Source: Halanaerobacter jeridensis
GTDB lineage: Bacteria > Bacillota > Halanaerobiia > Halobacteroidales > Halobacteroidaceae
DNA length: 64,000 nt
Assembly: GCF_016908315.1 (NCBI RefSeq)
Contig: NZ_JAFBDQ010000013.1
Coordinates: forward strand, 1 to 64,000
Direction: 5' to 3'
Of the stretch, positions 17,885 through 26,389 are shown piece after piece; position 1 is the stretch's first letter; each line of letters opens with the position of its first letter. The notes beneath the pieces are model-generated. The model was not told the origin of the DNA. It saw only the letters and a list, made by a program, of their open reading frames with translations, and did not search any database. A program made the position numbers and the translations under genes.

Positions 17885-18121
17885 TCATTTTTCTTGCTTA
17901 ATACTTTTAGTTAAATCTTTTAGATTATCAACATTTATAGCAGAAGCTTTCTTATTCTCTTCTTTAATCTGCTCATATATTTCTTCGCGGTAGATATCTA
18001 TATCCCGCGGAGCTTCTATCCCTAACTTTACTTGTCCGCCGCTATCTTCTAACACCATTATTTTAATATCATCACCTATCATGATACTCTCTTCTTCTTT
18101 ACGAGTTAAAACCAACATCAT
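17885..18121 (-). CDS. csrA: Translational regulator CsrA
   Basis: 78 residues. [20 protein letters not shown] opens the protein, and [20 protein letters not shown] gives the conserved strand and helix with the RNA-binding Arg. A Lys-rich tail of about 15 residues extends the typical 60-65. CsrA dimers bind GGA hairpins and block ribosomes; in B. subtilis the target is flagellin mRNA and FliW is the antagonist. It follows fliW and precedes the flagellins, three of which have matching leader sites. Two ATGs in a row are possible starts; the second gives the usual MLVLTRK. Confidence 0.96.
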   Translation of the reverse strand: MMLVLTRKEEESIMIGDDIKIMVLEDSGGQVKLGIEAPRDIDIYREEIYEQIKEENKKASAINVDNLKDLTKSIKQEK

Positions 18122-18170
18122 TACATCCCTCCTTGGATGATTAAACTTCCCTGTTTATTATTTTTGTTAA

Positions 18171-18611
18171 TTAAGCTAAAGCTTCTTCATCATCTAATAA
18201 TTTATACTTAACTGGATAATCTCCTTCATTTAAAATAATTTGTTTAGCTAATTTATCATCTTTATTAATTATTATTGGAGCTTTTAAATTCATTGTCATT
18301 TCTCTTGGTTTATTATTAGGTACTGTAATCATATTAACTACTAAAACTTCTTCTTTGTTATCTAAATTCAATTTTTCTTTAACATTATCATTAAGGTCAA
18401 ATTCATAGTCTTCATAAAATGTCCATGGTTCACTAACTACAAATGCTAAATCTTCGTCTTCAACTGACTGCAACCAAAATAACGATGAATCTTCCTCGGC
18501 TAATAAAACATAATCAGTTAGTTCTTCAAAACCATAAGGCCCCACTATAAATTCAACAATCTCTTCTTTATTTATTTCTATTTCACCAAACTTATTTGTT
18601 CCTATTTTCAC
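18171..18611 (-). CDS. fliW: Flagellar assembly factor FliW
   Basis: 146 residues. The family pattern is clear: a short N-terminal strand, IVEFIVGPYGFEELTDYVLL (about 18-37), then FWLQSVEDEDLAFVV (about 45-59). FliW binds CsrA and frees flagellin mRNA; when flagellin accumulates it binds FliW instead. GTG start after GGAGGCGGTAAA. Its position directly before csrA and downstream of a yviE-like gene matches B. subtilis. Confidence 0.95.
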   Translation of the reverse strand: MKIGTNKFGEIEINKEEIVEFIVGPYGFEELTDYVLLAEEDSSLFWLQSVEDEDLAFVVSEPWTFYEDYEFDLNDNVKEKLNLDNKEEVLVVNMITVPNNKPREMTMNLKAPIIINKDDKLAKQIILNEGDYPVKYKLLDDEEALA

Positions 18612-18636
18612 TTTACCGCCTCCTACTTAAAATAAT

Positions 18637-19191
18637 TTATGCTTTAACATCAACTGCTTGTACTTCTAATTTAGGCTCAGGGTCTAAATAGCCTTCTACT
18701 TTCCCCCAATTTAATTTACTTTTCGGCCAGCTAGATTGCGTGTTAACTTTTAATTTTGCTGGTGTATAATCGGTCTTAACCTCGCCAAGAGATGCTTTTA
18801 TTTGAGGACTAGGCTTCCACTTTAAGGTTAGTTCTTTCTTGCTATCTTTATAGTTAGATTTTATCTGACTAATTAAAGGGTTACCATTGTTTTCAATTCT
18901 AGCTAGTTGGTCTCCTTGCTGGGCATACCTCTTAATCCCTTGCATAGACTTTTGATAACCTTCTTTAGCAATTTTATCACTATACATAGGCTGAGTTCTA
19001 TGATTAAGTACGGCTCGAGTTTGATCATAATTGATCTCTACTTTAGCATGTCTAGTATTAATCTTTAATTTACCCTCTTGTTTATCAATACTAAACTCAG
19101 CTGAAGTATCAGTCTGTAAAGACATTTCAGGAGGCTTAATATTTAATTTAAGCTTAGCAAACTGTTGATTAATCCTTAACTCAGTAGACAT
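18637..19191 (-). CDS. DUF6470 / YviE-like flagellar region protein
   Basis: 184 residues. Repeated short strand patterns (LRINQQFAKLKLNIKPPEM, then KLKINTRHAKVEINYD) match the YviE/DUF6470 family found beside fliW in Firmicutes. No signal peptide, metal motif or membrane segment is visible. Order flgL - yviE - fliW - csrA is that of B. subtilis apart from the inserted flagellinolysin gene. Its role is not known to me. Confidence 0.75.
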   Translation of the reverse strand: MSTELRINQQFAKLKLNIKPPEMSLQTDTSAEFSIDKQEGKLKINTRHAKVEINYDQTRAVLNHRTQPMYSDKIAKEGYQKSMQGIKRYAQQGDQLARIENNGNPLISQIKSNYKDSKKELTLKWKPSPQIKASLGEVKTDYTPAKLKVNTQSSWPKSKLNWGKVEGYLDPEPKLEVQAVDVKA

Positions 19192-19226
19192 ACATCACAC
19201 CTCCTAAAAAGTTATCCTCTCTAATA

Positions 19227-20900
19227 TTAACTTAATAATTGCAAAACTCCTTGTGATTTTTGATTAGCTTGACTCAACATTGATGTTCCCGCCTGCTTCA
19301 AAACACGACTTCTACTCATATCAACCATTTCCTGTGCCATATCAGTATCTTTAATTCGTGATTTACTAGCAGTTAAATTCTTAGCTGTATTATTATTCTG
19401 ATTAAGAGCATGTCCTAATCTATTTTGCACTGCTCCTAATCTAGACCGAGTCGAAGAAATAGAACTAATTGCTGTATCAAACTTATCAATTGCTTCTGAA
19501 GCAGAGTTGACTACATCAATATCACTTATCGCTAAGCTATCTGAAGTAACACTAGTCATTCCAATCTCCATTGTCTGACCACCATTAGCCCCAATCTGCA
19601 TTTTAAAAGGGTCGACTTCATCAGTTTCAGGATAGATCGCAGTAAAATTATTCATATTATTATCTGAACCATCCATTAATCCACTAGAAATATCTTCAGC
19701 CGAAGTATTATTATTACCTATAGCACCAACTCCAGTTTCAGAGGTCACATCACTACTATAAAAAGATGCTCCATTTGCCTGCAAATCTGAAGTAAAATCT
19801 GCCTGTGAAGAATAATTACTACTTTCAGCAACTATTGCTCCAATTGTATTATCAGTTGTATCATTGTTATCATCTATACCTGAAATAATGTTTTGCATAG
19901 AAGAACCATCACTTTCCTGCAAATACTTCACAGATAAATAAGATGCAGAATAATCTTCACTAGTGCCATTCCAAGATGCACCATTAATTAAGTCAACTGC
20001 TCTATCTACAATATTTTGAACATCTCCAGCATTTGCAACATCATTTTCTAATCGTTCATTGGCACCATGAGCATATTCTGCTGCTCCTTCTTTAAACCAA
20101 GTCGGCATATCAAAGAAATCATCACCCATATTATCAGCCATCACTGTATGCACCATTTCATGAGCAATAATACGATCGTTATAGACTGAACCTCCATTTT
20201 GAGTTATAGAGTTTTCACCACTATCACCAGTACTAGGGTCAAAATCAGCCAATTCGATGTCCAAGGTTAAATCCTGCAAAGTAGCTGAATCACCAGCAAC
20301 ACTCCACTGCTGATTAACAAGAGCAGCCACCCCACCTTCAGACCCTTCTCTAAAACTAACATTTAAGTCTTTTGTTCCGGTTCCACTTAGACCATAGGCA
20401 CTAGACACTAAATCTTCGCCCTGCCGCAGCCAACCATCTTTTAATTTATCAGTAATTTTTTGCTGTAAATCAGCATTAGCAGACGTTTTATTTAATAGTT
20501 TCTGATTATTAAATTCAGTTGTATTAGCTATTTTAGTTACTTCTTCATTAATCTGGTCAACTTCTGCTTGGATTTCTTCTCTATCTGCTTTAGTATTAGT
20601 ATCATTAGCAGCCTGAACTGCTAATTCCCGACCTCTTTGTAATAGTGAATGGACTTCTTTCAATCCACCCTCAGCCGTCTGAACCAATGATATAGAATCT
20701 TGTATGTTACGGGCTGATTGATTAAGTCCTTTAATCTGCGACTTCATCTTTTTAGAAATAGCAAGACCTGCAGCATCATCTGCCGCCTTATTAATTCTTT
20801 TCCCGGACGATAATTTTTCAAGTGAATCCTGCATCATATCATCTGTTTGCCGTAATTGATTATAAGAATTCAAAGCTGAAATATTAGTATTAATTCTCAC
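19227..20900 (-). CDS. Flagellinolysin: flagellin with inserted zinc metalloprotease domain
   Basis: 557 residues. Residues 1-140 and about 440-557 are flagellin D0/D1 cores ([34 protein letters not shown]). Between them is a protease domain with HEMVH at 247-251 and FKEGAAEY at about 269-276, the HExxH plus downstream Glu pattern of gluzincins. Flagellinolysins are a described family in which the filament itself is proteolytic (first characterised from Clostridium haemolyticum). GTG start after GGGAGG. It lies between flgL and the yviE-like gene, apart from the four ordinary flagellins, and should copolymerise with them as a minor subunit. All expected zinc ligands are present, so activity is likely. 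Confidence 0.93.
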   Translation of the reverse strand: MRINTNISALNSYNQLRQTDDMMQDSLEKLSSGKRINKAADDAAGLAISKKMKSQIKGLNQSARNIQDSISLVQTAEGGLKEVHSLLQRGRELAVQAANDTNTKADREEIQAEVDQINEEVTKIANTTEFNNQKLLNKTSANADLQQKITDKLKDGWLRQGEDLVSSAYGLSGTGTKDLNVSFREGSEGGVAALVNQQWSVAGDSATLQDLTLDIELADFDPSTGDSGENSITQNGGSVYNDRIIAHEMVHTVMADNMGDDFFDMPTWFKEGAAEYAHGANERLENDVANAGDVQNIVDRAVDLINGASWNGTSEDYSASYLSVKYLQESDGSSMQNIISGIDDNNDTTDNTIGAIVAESSNYSSQADFTSDLQANGASFYSSDVTSETGVGAIGNNNTSAEDISSGLMDGSDNNMNNFTAIYPETDEVDPFKMQIGANGGQTMEIGMTSVTSDSLAISDIDVVNSASEAIDKFDTAISSISSTRSRLGAVQNRLGHALNQNNNTAKNLTASKSRIKDTDMAQEMVDMSRSRVLKQAGTSMLSQANQKSQGVLQLLS

Positions 20901-21029
20901 TTCTCTATCCTCCCTTCAACTACATACTTTTCTTATTAGCACCCCCGAATTACTATCAAAACTTCATCTATTTTAGTGCTTCTATTCTCTCTTTACTCAT
21001 TACTAATTTCTAATTACTGCTTTTTTATT

Positions 21030-21923
21030 CTATTTAATAAAGTCTACCAAACTAGGCTGAATAATTCTTCCCCCTGAAGATAATGCTGCTCGATAAACAT
21101 TTTCACTCATCTTCAAATCCATAATTGTCTTAGCAATATCAACATCTTCATTTTGAGACAATAGCTTTTGGAATTTAATTTTATCTTCTTCTAATTTATT
21201 CTTAGTTAACTGCATTCTTTTTTGTCGTGCCCCATTTTCAGACCTCATTTGTAAAATTGTATCTAAATCTTCATCTAATTCATCAATTCTATTATTAGAA
21301 ATAGATTTAGCATCATCATTACGCAGATCATTTTCCAAACTATTTAAGTGATCTAATATATCTTCAAAATTTTCTCCCGATTGGTTAATCTTAAGACTAG
21401 ACTGAGAGGATATTTTTCTGTTAATATCTCCATTATCTCCATTATATCCATCTCCAGATGGATGAGCTGAAAAATCATTAATTCCTTTATAAGGTTTAAT
21501 TTGTGTTTTTTGACCACTAAAAATATAGCGATCATTATAAGTAGTATTAGCTATCTCCACTACATTTTCTCGTAATTGATGAATTTCATCAGCTACGGCT
21601 TGACGATCAGCTTCATTTAAAGAACCATTAGCCCCTCGGGAAGCTAGTTCTCTAGCTCTCTGCACTACTTCAGTCATTTGACCTAAAGCAGAATCAGTAG
21701 ATTCACTCCATCCAATTCCCTCATCAATATTCCTGATATTTTGTTTATTTTGCTCAATTTTAGAATCCAAGTTCATACTAGTAGCTACACCAGTTGGATC
21801 ATCCGATGGCAAATCAAACTGTTTCCCAGTAGACAGCTGTTCATTATACTCATTCAATTTTTCTCTATTTTCATTCAAATTTTTTATTAAATTATTTGCC
21901 ATATATTCATTACTAATTCTCAC
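21030..21923 (-). CDS. flgL: Flagellar hook-filament junction protein FlgL (HAP3)
   Basis: About 297 residues. RISNEYMANNLIKNLNENRE opens the protein and QLSTGKQFDLPSDDP (about 30-44) is the flagellin-like signature; the C-terminus MDLKMSENVYRAALSSGGRI completes the paired helices. FlgL joins hook-associated FlgK to the filament. I prefer the GTG at 21923, which gives the family-typical MRIS start; a TTG three bases earlier is possible. It lies 16 bases after flgK. Confidence 0.95.
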   Translation of the reverse strand: MRISNEYMANNLIKNLNENREKLNEYNEQLSTGKQFDLPSDDPTGVATSMNLDSKIEQNKQNIRNIDEGIGWSESTDSALGQMTEVVQRARELASRGANGSLNEADRQAVADEIHQLRENVVEIANTTYNDRYIFSGQKTQIKPYKGINDFSAHPSGDGYNGDNGDINRKISSQSSLKINQSGENFEDILDHLNSLENDLRNDDAKSISNNRIDELDEDLDTILQMRSENGARQKRMQLTKNKLEEDKIKFQKLLSQNEDVDIAKTIMDLKMSENVYRAALSSGGRIIQPSLVDFIK

Positions 21924-21938
21924 CAATCATCCCTCCTT

Positions 21939-23351
21939 CTATCTCTTTAAACCATTAATTACAGTTCCTAAAATCTCATCCATTGTAGAAACAACTTTCG
22001 CTGCTGCATTATAAGCATGTTGATATTTAATCATATTATTCATCTCTTCATCTAAAGAAACACCTGAGATTGATTCTTGTTTTTGCTCTAAAGAAGTTAT
22101 AAGAGTATCTTGATTATCAATCATTCTTTGGGCTCGCTGACTTTCTACCCCTAATTGAGCAATATTAGAGGCATAATAATCACTAAAAGTGGTAGTCCCA
22201 GAATTCATAGTACCAGCATTACGCAATCCAGACAGAGCAGATGCATTACTACCATCACCAGCATAATCATTCGTTCCATCACCATTACTATCTGCCCATT
22301 GACTTGCTGCTGCAATCTTTTGAATTCCAGCATCTTCTTTCAATTCATCTATTAAATCAATACTACCTGCATCTGAACCAGTAAAAAAGTCACGTTGGAC
22401 GTTATCAGTTAATCCATAACCTTGCTGATGCTGAGCATTAACTTCATCAATTAATGTTTTAGCCATTTCATCTAATTGAGATCTATACTTAGATATATCT
22501 TTATCCCGCACTTCCAACAATCCTTCTAATTTTCCATCTTTTAATGTAACATCATTTCCATCACTCCACTGAACTTTATATAAATCATCATTAGAAGGAT
22601 TAGATTTCACTTCTAATTCTGTAACATTCTCACCTTGCACAAGTCCTCGACCACTGATACTGATCCTCATTGATCCAACCTCATTTTCACTGACTTGAAT
22701 ATTAGTTAATTCAGACAATTTACCAACTAACTGAGTTCTTTTATCTCGCAAATCATTAGCATCTTGATTATCGCTTTCCACTCTAACAATTTGCTTATTC
22801 AAATCTGCAATTCTTTTAGCATGAGAATTAATATCTTGAACTGTTGTTTGTACTCGCGAATCAACTGATAATTTATAATCATTTAACTGTTCATCAATAT
22901 GATTAAAAGTATCAGTTACTGCTAAAGCACGTTGTCTAACTGTAGCCCGCACTGCTTTACTTTCAGGTTTATTATTTAAATCTTCCATTGCATTCCAAAA
23001 ATCACTCATTGTCTGCTGTACACCTTGGTCAGAAGGTTCATTAAAAATAAGTTCCATTTCTTTAAGGGATTCTTCTTTAACTTCCCAATATCCTTTAGTC
23101 CGTTTTTCTTTTCTTACTTGTTCATCAACAAAGTCACTTCGCACTCTTCTAACTTCACTAACTTCTACTCCCGTTCCCATCTGTCCTGCCCCTGAAACAC
23201 TAAGTGGGTTAGTAGCTGTTTGAATCGCTTCTTGCCGACTATAACTATCATTATTAGCATTGGCTATATTATGACTTGTTACTTCTAATGACTTTTTCTG
23301 AGCCCATAAGCCCTTTTTCCCAATTTCTAATCCACTAAAAGTTGATCCCAT
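21939..23351 (-). CDS. flgK: Flagellar hook-associated protein FlgK (HAP1)
   Basis: About 470 residues starting at MGSTFSGLEIGKKGL, after the ribosome site GAGGTGATAAG. SHNIANANNDSYSRQEA (about 26-42) is the rod/hook family signature, and the C-terminus with SGVSLDEEMNNMIKYQHAYN is the FlgK end motif. FlgK caps the hook and anchors FlgL. An in-frame upstream start exists 24 bases earlier but has no matching ribosome site. Neighbours flgN and flgL are as expected. Confidence 0.95.
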   Translation of the reverse strand: MGSTFSGLEIGKKGLWAQKKSLEVTSHNIANANNDSYSRQEAIQTATNPLSVSGAGQMGTGVEVSEVRRVRSDFVDEQVRKEKRTKGYWEVKEESLKEMELIFNEPSDQGVQQTMSDFWNAMEDLNNKPESKAVRATVRQRALAVTDTFNHIDEQLNDYKLSVDSRVQTTVQDINSHAKRIADLNKQIVRVESDNQDANDLRDKRTQLVGKLSELTNIQVSENEVGSMRISISGRGLVQGENVTELEVKSNPSNDDLYKVQWSDGNDVTLKDGKLEGLLEVRDKDISKYRSQLDEMAKTLIDEVNAQHQQGYGLTDNVQRDFFTGSDAGSIDLIDELKEDAGIQKIAAASQWADSNGDGTNDYAGDGSNASALSGLRNAGTMNSGTTTFSDYYASNIAQLGVESQRAQRMIDNQDTLITSLEQKQESISGVSLDEEMNNMIKYQHAYNAAAKVVSTMDEILGTVINGLKR

Positions 23352-23385
23352 CTTATCACCTCGAATTCTTTTCAAATTTTCTAAA

Positions 23386-23838
23386 TTATGCTTTATGATT
23401 CAACATTGATTCAGAGCCTTGTTCTTCTGCCATAGAACCTTTTTTACCATAAGTTCCTTGCTTGCTATTGTTAGTCAATAAATTTATATTCAAATTAGTT
23501 AACTGCAGAGCATTCTTTAATAATTTATTATTTAATTGATTAGTTTCTCGTAACTTAGTAGTTAGATTTAATAATTTATTTCTTAAATCTTCTAAACGCT
23601 CCTTAGACTGAGGGTTAGTATCATGTATAAATTCCGTTAAACTACGTTCCCCGGTCAAATGCTGTCGTTTAGCTTCTAACTGTTTTACTTGCTTAACTAA
23701 TTTTTCTTCTTTAGCAATCACATTTTCTAACTTTTCTATTTCTGCATCTACTATTAAATCTGTTTTCCTATCTGCTAAATTATATAAATCTTGGTATAAA
23801 GTATACTCTCCCTTTAAAATATCAACCAACTGTTGCAA
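23386..23838 (-). CDS. flgN: Flagellar export chaperone FlgN
   Basis: 150 residues, helical, beginning MQQLVDILKGEYTLYQDLY, then a long Lys/Glu heptad coiled coil, as in FlgN. FlgN chaperones FlgK and FlgL, both encoded just downstream. TTG start after AAGGAGATGATG; a stop in frame directly upstream rules out a longer version. Family sequence conservation is low, so part of the support is position between flgM and flgK. Confidence 0.85.
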   Translation of the reverse strand: MQQLVDILKGEYTLYQDLYNLADRKTDLIVDAEIEKLENVIAKEEKLVKQVKQLEAKRQHLTGERSLTEFIHDTNPQSKERLEDLRNKLLNLTTKLRETNQLNNKLLKNALQLTNLNINLLTNNSKQGTYGKKGSMAEEQGSESMLNHKA

Positions 23839-23851
23839 TCACATCATCTCC

Positions 23852-24142
23852 TTAAACCAGTTTGTTTAATTTAGCCTGGTTTAACATCTTTTCTGCTACT
23901 TCTTCTCCCGAAACATTATAAGTTCCTTGTTCAACCTCTTTTTTTAGCCTTTTAACTTTTTCTTGACGTGCTTCTGAAATCTTATTCATTTCAGCCTTAG
24001 CCTTCTGTAATTGCTGCGCACTTTCAGAAATACTAAAACTATCTTTTTTAGAACCAGCCTCAGTTTTGTCTGTCTTATCATTTTTATTTTGATTATTATA
24101 CTTACTCAATAATTTGGAAACTCCTACAGAATCGATTTTCAT
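23852..24142 (-). CDS. flgM: Anti-sigma-28 factor FlgM
   Basis: About 96 residues. DSFSISESAQQLQKAKAEM (about 34-52) and the C-terminal helices with VAEKMLNQAKLNKLV are the sigma-28-binding part of FlgM. It holds sigma-28 inactive until it is exported through the completed hook. The ATG at 24142 follows GGTGGGGAAG; a GTG 9 bases upstream is the alternative. A sigma-28 promoter lies about 75 bases upstream. Confidence 0.9.
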   Translation of the reverse strand: MKIDSVGVSKLLSKYNNQNKNDKTDKTEAGSKKDSFSISESAQQLQKAKAEMNKISEARQEKVKRLKKEVEQGTYNVSGEEVAEKMLNQAKLNKLV

Positions 24143-24216
24143 CTTCCCCACCTACCTCGATTTAAAATTTTATTAAAAGGGTTAAAATTACATAATAATA
24201 TAATTTCACATTACTG

Positions 24217-24242
24217 TTATCGAGGAAAACAAAAATTGTTTA
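24217..24242 (-). promoter_or_regulatory. Sigma-28 promoter upstream of flgM
   Basis: Minus-strand TAAA, 14 bases, CTCGATAA. It matches the flagellar sigma consensus and the promoter at 17768. It would drive flgM-flgN-flgK-flgL and possibly the genes up to csrA. Confidence 0.75.
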
Positions 24243-24265
24243 ATTGTCATTTGAAATAAAAAAAA

Positions 24266-24316
24266 GGGTTTAAAACAGATTAAGTCTACTATAATCGACT
24301 ATTCTGCATTAAACCC
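24266..24316 (-). terminator. Terminator after the yvyF-like gene
   Basis: GGGTTTAATGCAGA pairs with TCTGTTTTAAACCC, followed by a run of nine T in minus-strand RNA. It separates yvyF from the flgM promoter. Confidence 0.85.
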
Positions 24317-24328
24317 GTCATTTTATAT

Positions 24329-24724
24329 TTAATCTCTTGTAAACATTTTTTCTTGTTTATTTCTTTTACTTTTATTTTTCTTCTTTTTAGATTTGCTTTT
24401 TTGAATATCATTAGCAAGTTCATTACTACACTCACTGCAGAATTTACCCTGGCTAATTGGCTTGCCGCATTTTTGACATTCTACTTTTATATTTGAACCC
24501 TGCACTTCAACTAATCGTCCTTCACGAACAAACTTCTTTATAATTGCTTCTCCCACATCTGTTGCCTCACTCACTTGAGGAATAGTTGCTCCTGGATGAT
24601 CCCATAAATAATCTTTTACTCTTTCGAATTTAGCCTCTTCTTCAGCTAAACAGTCTGGACAAATTTTTTGTCCTTTTGCAGCCGCAAATATCTGCCCACA
24701 GTTAGTACATTTTTTTAAATCCAT
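24329..24724 (-). CDS. YvyF/TIGR03826-type flagellar operon protein with two zinc knuckles
   Basis: About 131 residues starting MDLKKCTNCGQIF after GGGGGTGGG. CTNC/CPDC (about 6-24) and CQKC/CSEC (about 83-101) form two zinc sites around a helix-turn-helix-like segment (ATIPQVSEATDVGEAIIKKF). The C-terminus is a run of Lys/Ser. The family sits between comFC and flgM in Firmicutes, exactly as here. Its role is unproven; a regulator is often proposed. An upstream in-frame ATG exists, but the strong ribosome site selects this one. Confidence 0.85.
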   Translation of the reverse strand: MDLKKCTNCGQIFAAAKGQKICPDCLAEEEAKFERVKDYLWDHPGATIPQVSEATDVGEAIIKKFVREGRLVEVQGSNIKVECQKCGKPISQGKFCSECSNELANDIQKSKSKKKKNKSKRNKQEKMFTRD

Positions 24725-24998
24725 TATCCCACCCCCGGAAGCATTAAGACTAAGATTAAGGTTAAACAAAAGTAAAAACTCAAAAAAGAATTAATCTCAA
24801 ATCTAGATCAAATTGATACTCAGTCTTAATCTTATTTTTTATTGCTGATTATTTTATTTACGATCTTAAATTTAATTCCAATAATCTACTTAAGCTCAAA
24901 CTAATATTTTAACTTAAGTTTAAGATCTTAAACTTTTACTCAGACTCAACCTTATACTTAGCCTTAGACTTAAACTCATACTTATATTAAATTATTCG
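24725..24998. repeat. Spacer of degenerate short repeats (ACTTAA / ACTTAAGC type)
   Basis: No gene. The spacer holds many near-copies of 6-8 base words such as ACTTAAG, ACTCAGAC, CTTAGCC and TTAAACTC in both orientations, with much local inverted complementarity. A related spacer lies at 44629-44720. Origin unknown. Confidence 0.55.
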
Positions 24999-25757
24999 TC
25001 AAAATTCCGCAATTCCCTTGTTTAAATTTAAATCTTTTCCAGTGGCGAGAGTAATTACTTTTATTTCTTTTGCTTTTGCCCTCAATAAAACTTTACTAGC
25101 CTGATTAACTGTTGCTCCCGTAGTATAAATATCATCAACTAACAGTATCTTTTGCTGATTTATCTGCTGATGATTTATAACTTTAAACTGCTGTTTCAAA
25201 TTTTTTCTCCGGGCCAACTTCGACAATTTGCTCTGCTTAACCGTAGCTTGCTCTCGCATTAACAAACTTAGCAAGGGCCAATTGAAATAATCGGCTATTT
25301 CTTTAGCCAACAAATAAGCCTGATTAAAGCCCCGCTCTTGCATCCGACTCTTATGTAAGGGAATATAAGTTATTAAATCAAACTCCCGTGGGTCATAGAA
25401 GCGCTCAATATAAATAATCATCAACTGGGCCAAGCTTTTTGCCAGCCGTCGCCGTTTCTGATACTTAAAGAACTTAATATACTCTTTTAATCCCCCATCA
25501 TAAACTCCAACTGTTCTTGCTGTAGTAAAATATCGCTCATAGCTTTTACAGTCCACACACAATTCTGTATTCTCATCTACAACCTTACCACACTTACTAC
25601 AGTAATCTTCATAGACAAAGTTTATCTTCTCAATACATTTTTCACATAATTCTACTTCCCGTGCTTCAAATTCATTCTCACAAACAGGACATTTAGGAAA
25701 CTCAGGATAGATCAAATCACACAATTCATTAAATAATCTTGATAAAACATCAATCAC
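24999..25757 (-). CDS. comFC: ComF family phosphoribosyltransferase-like protein (ComFC)
   Basis: 252 residues. Two CxxC pairs at the N-terminus (CPVCENEF, CEKC; CSKC, CVDC) form a zinc domain. ILLVDDIYTTGATVNQAS (about 211-228) is the PRPP-binding loop. ComFC is required for transformation in several Firmicutes. Here it is downstream of comFA and a small helical gene in the same direction, with yvyF following. Confidence 0.92.
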   Translation of the reverse strand: MIDVLSRLFNELCDLIYPEFPKCPVCENEFEAREVELCEKCIEKINFVYEDYCSKCGKVVDENTELCVDCKSYERYFTTARTVGVYDGGLKEYIKFFKYQKRRRLAKSLAQLMIIYIERFYDPREFDLITYIPLHKSRMQERGFNQAYLLAKEIADYFNWPLLSLLMREQATVKQSKLSKLARRKNLKQQFKVINHQQINQQKILLVDDIYTTGATVNQASKVLLRAKAKEIKVITLATGKDLNLNKGIAEF

Positions 25758-25784
25758 CTCATTTAATGTTAATTGAAAATTGCT

Positions 25785-26135
25785 TTACAGCGCTTTTTTC
25801 ATTCCACTTAAAATCCGATTTAATTGATTAATCCGGTGCTGCAGTCCGGCATGTTTTTGCTCCTCTAAATACTCTAAATCTTTAGCTAACATTAAATAAT
25901 ATTCTAACTGTCCTAATAAAATTTTTGACTTATTAACTGCTTCTTTATATAATTCCGGAGAGTTCAATTGACTCCCCGCTAATAAGTTAGCATTAATATC
26001 TTCAGCTCTATCACGAATTTTAGAACCTAAACCTTGTCTTTGCTCACCAACAAACTCCGCTGTTAATTTATAAATCTCCAAAGTCAGATCATGGGCCAAT
26101 TTAAATGATTCCAAATCTTGTGCACAATTCATCAT
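25785..26135 (-). CDS. Four-helix-bundle protein (23S rRNA intervening-sequence type)
   Basis: 116 residues. FKLAHDLTLEIYKLTAEFV (about 11-29), GLGSKIRDRAEDINANLLAG (about 35-54) and LGQLEYYLMLAKDLEYL (about 73-89) follow the pattern of the IVP/four-helix-bundle family (PF05635-like). Members are found in rRNA intervening sequences and near mobile elements, but many are free-standing chromosomal genes. It occupies the place of comFB, between comFA and comFC. Function unknown; it shares no recognisable sequence with ComFB. Confidence 0.75.
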   Translation of the reverse strand: MMNCAQDLESFKLAHDLTLEIYKLTAEFVGEQRQGLGSKIRDRAEDINANLLAGSQLNSPELYKEAVNKSKILLGQLEYYLMLAKDLEYLEEQKHAGLQHRINQLNRILSGMKKAL

Positions 26136-26189
26136 TATTCACCTCTATTTTATCAATTGATAATAGACAATCTAAAACCTTTAATCAAA

Positions 26190-26389
26190 TTCAAAACCTG
26201 GACTTGGCATGCCAAGTCCCTACAATTTTTTATCTTTTTCCTTTTTGTTTTTCTCTTTTTTCTTTACTTCTTGCTTTTTAATTTTTATCTTTTATTTTTA
26301 CTCTTTAATCTCTTCTCATCACTTTTTTCTTCTTACTTTTTTTCTCTTTACTGCTTTATTCTTGTTACTCTTCACTGTTTGTTTCCTCT
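26190..26389. repeat. Dispersed palindrome and pyrimidine-rich degenerate repeats
   Basis: GGACTTGGCATGCCAAGTCC (26200-26219) is a perfect 20-base palindrome preceded by TTCAAAACCT. A sister copy with AGACTTGGC/GCCAAGTCT lies at 56273-56293. After it comes about 170 bases of T/C-rich repeats of the TTCTTAC/TCTTTAC kind running up to the comFA stop. Open frames here are composition artefacts. Confidence 0.7.
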
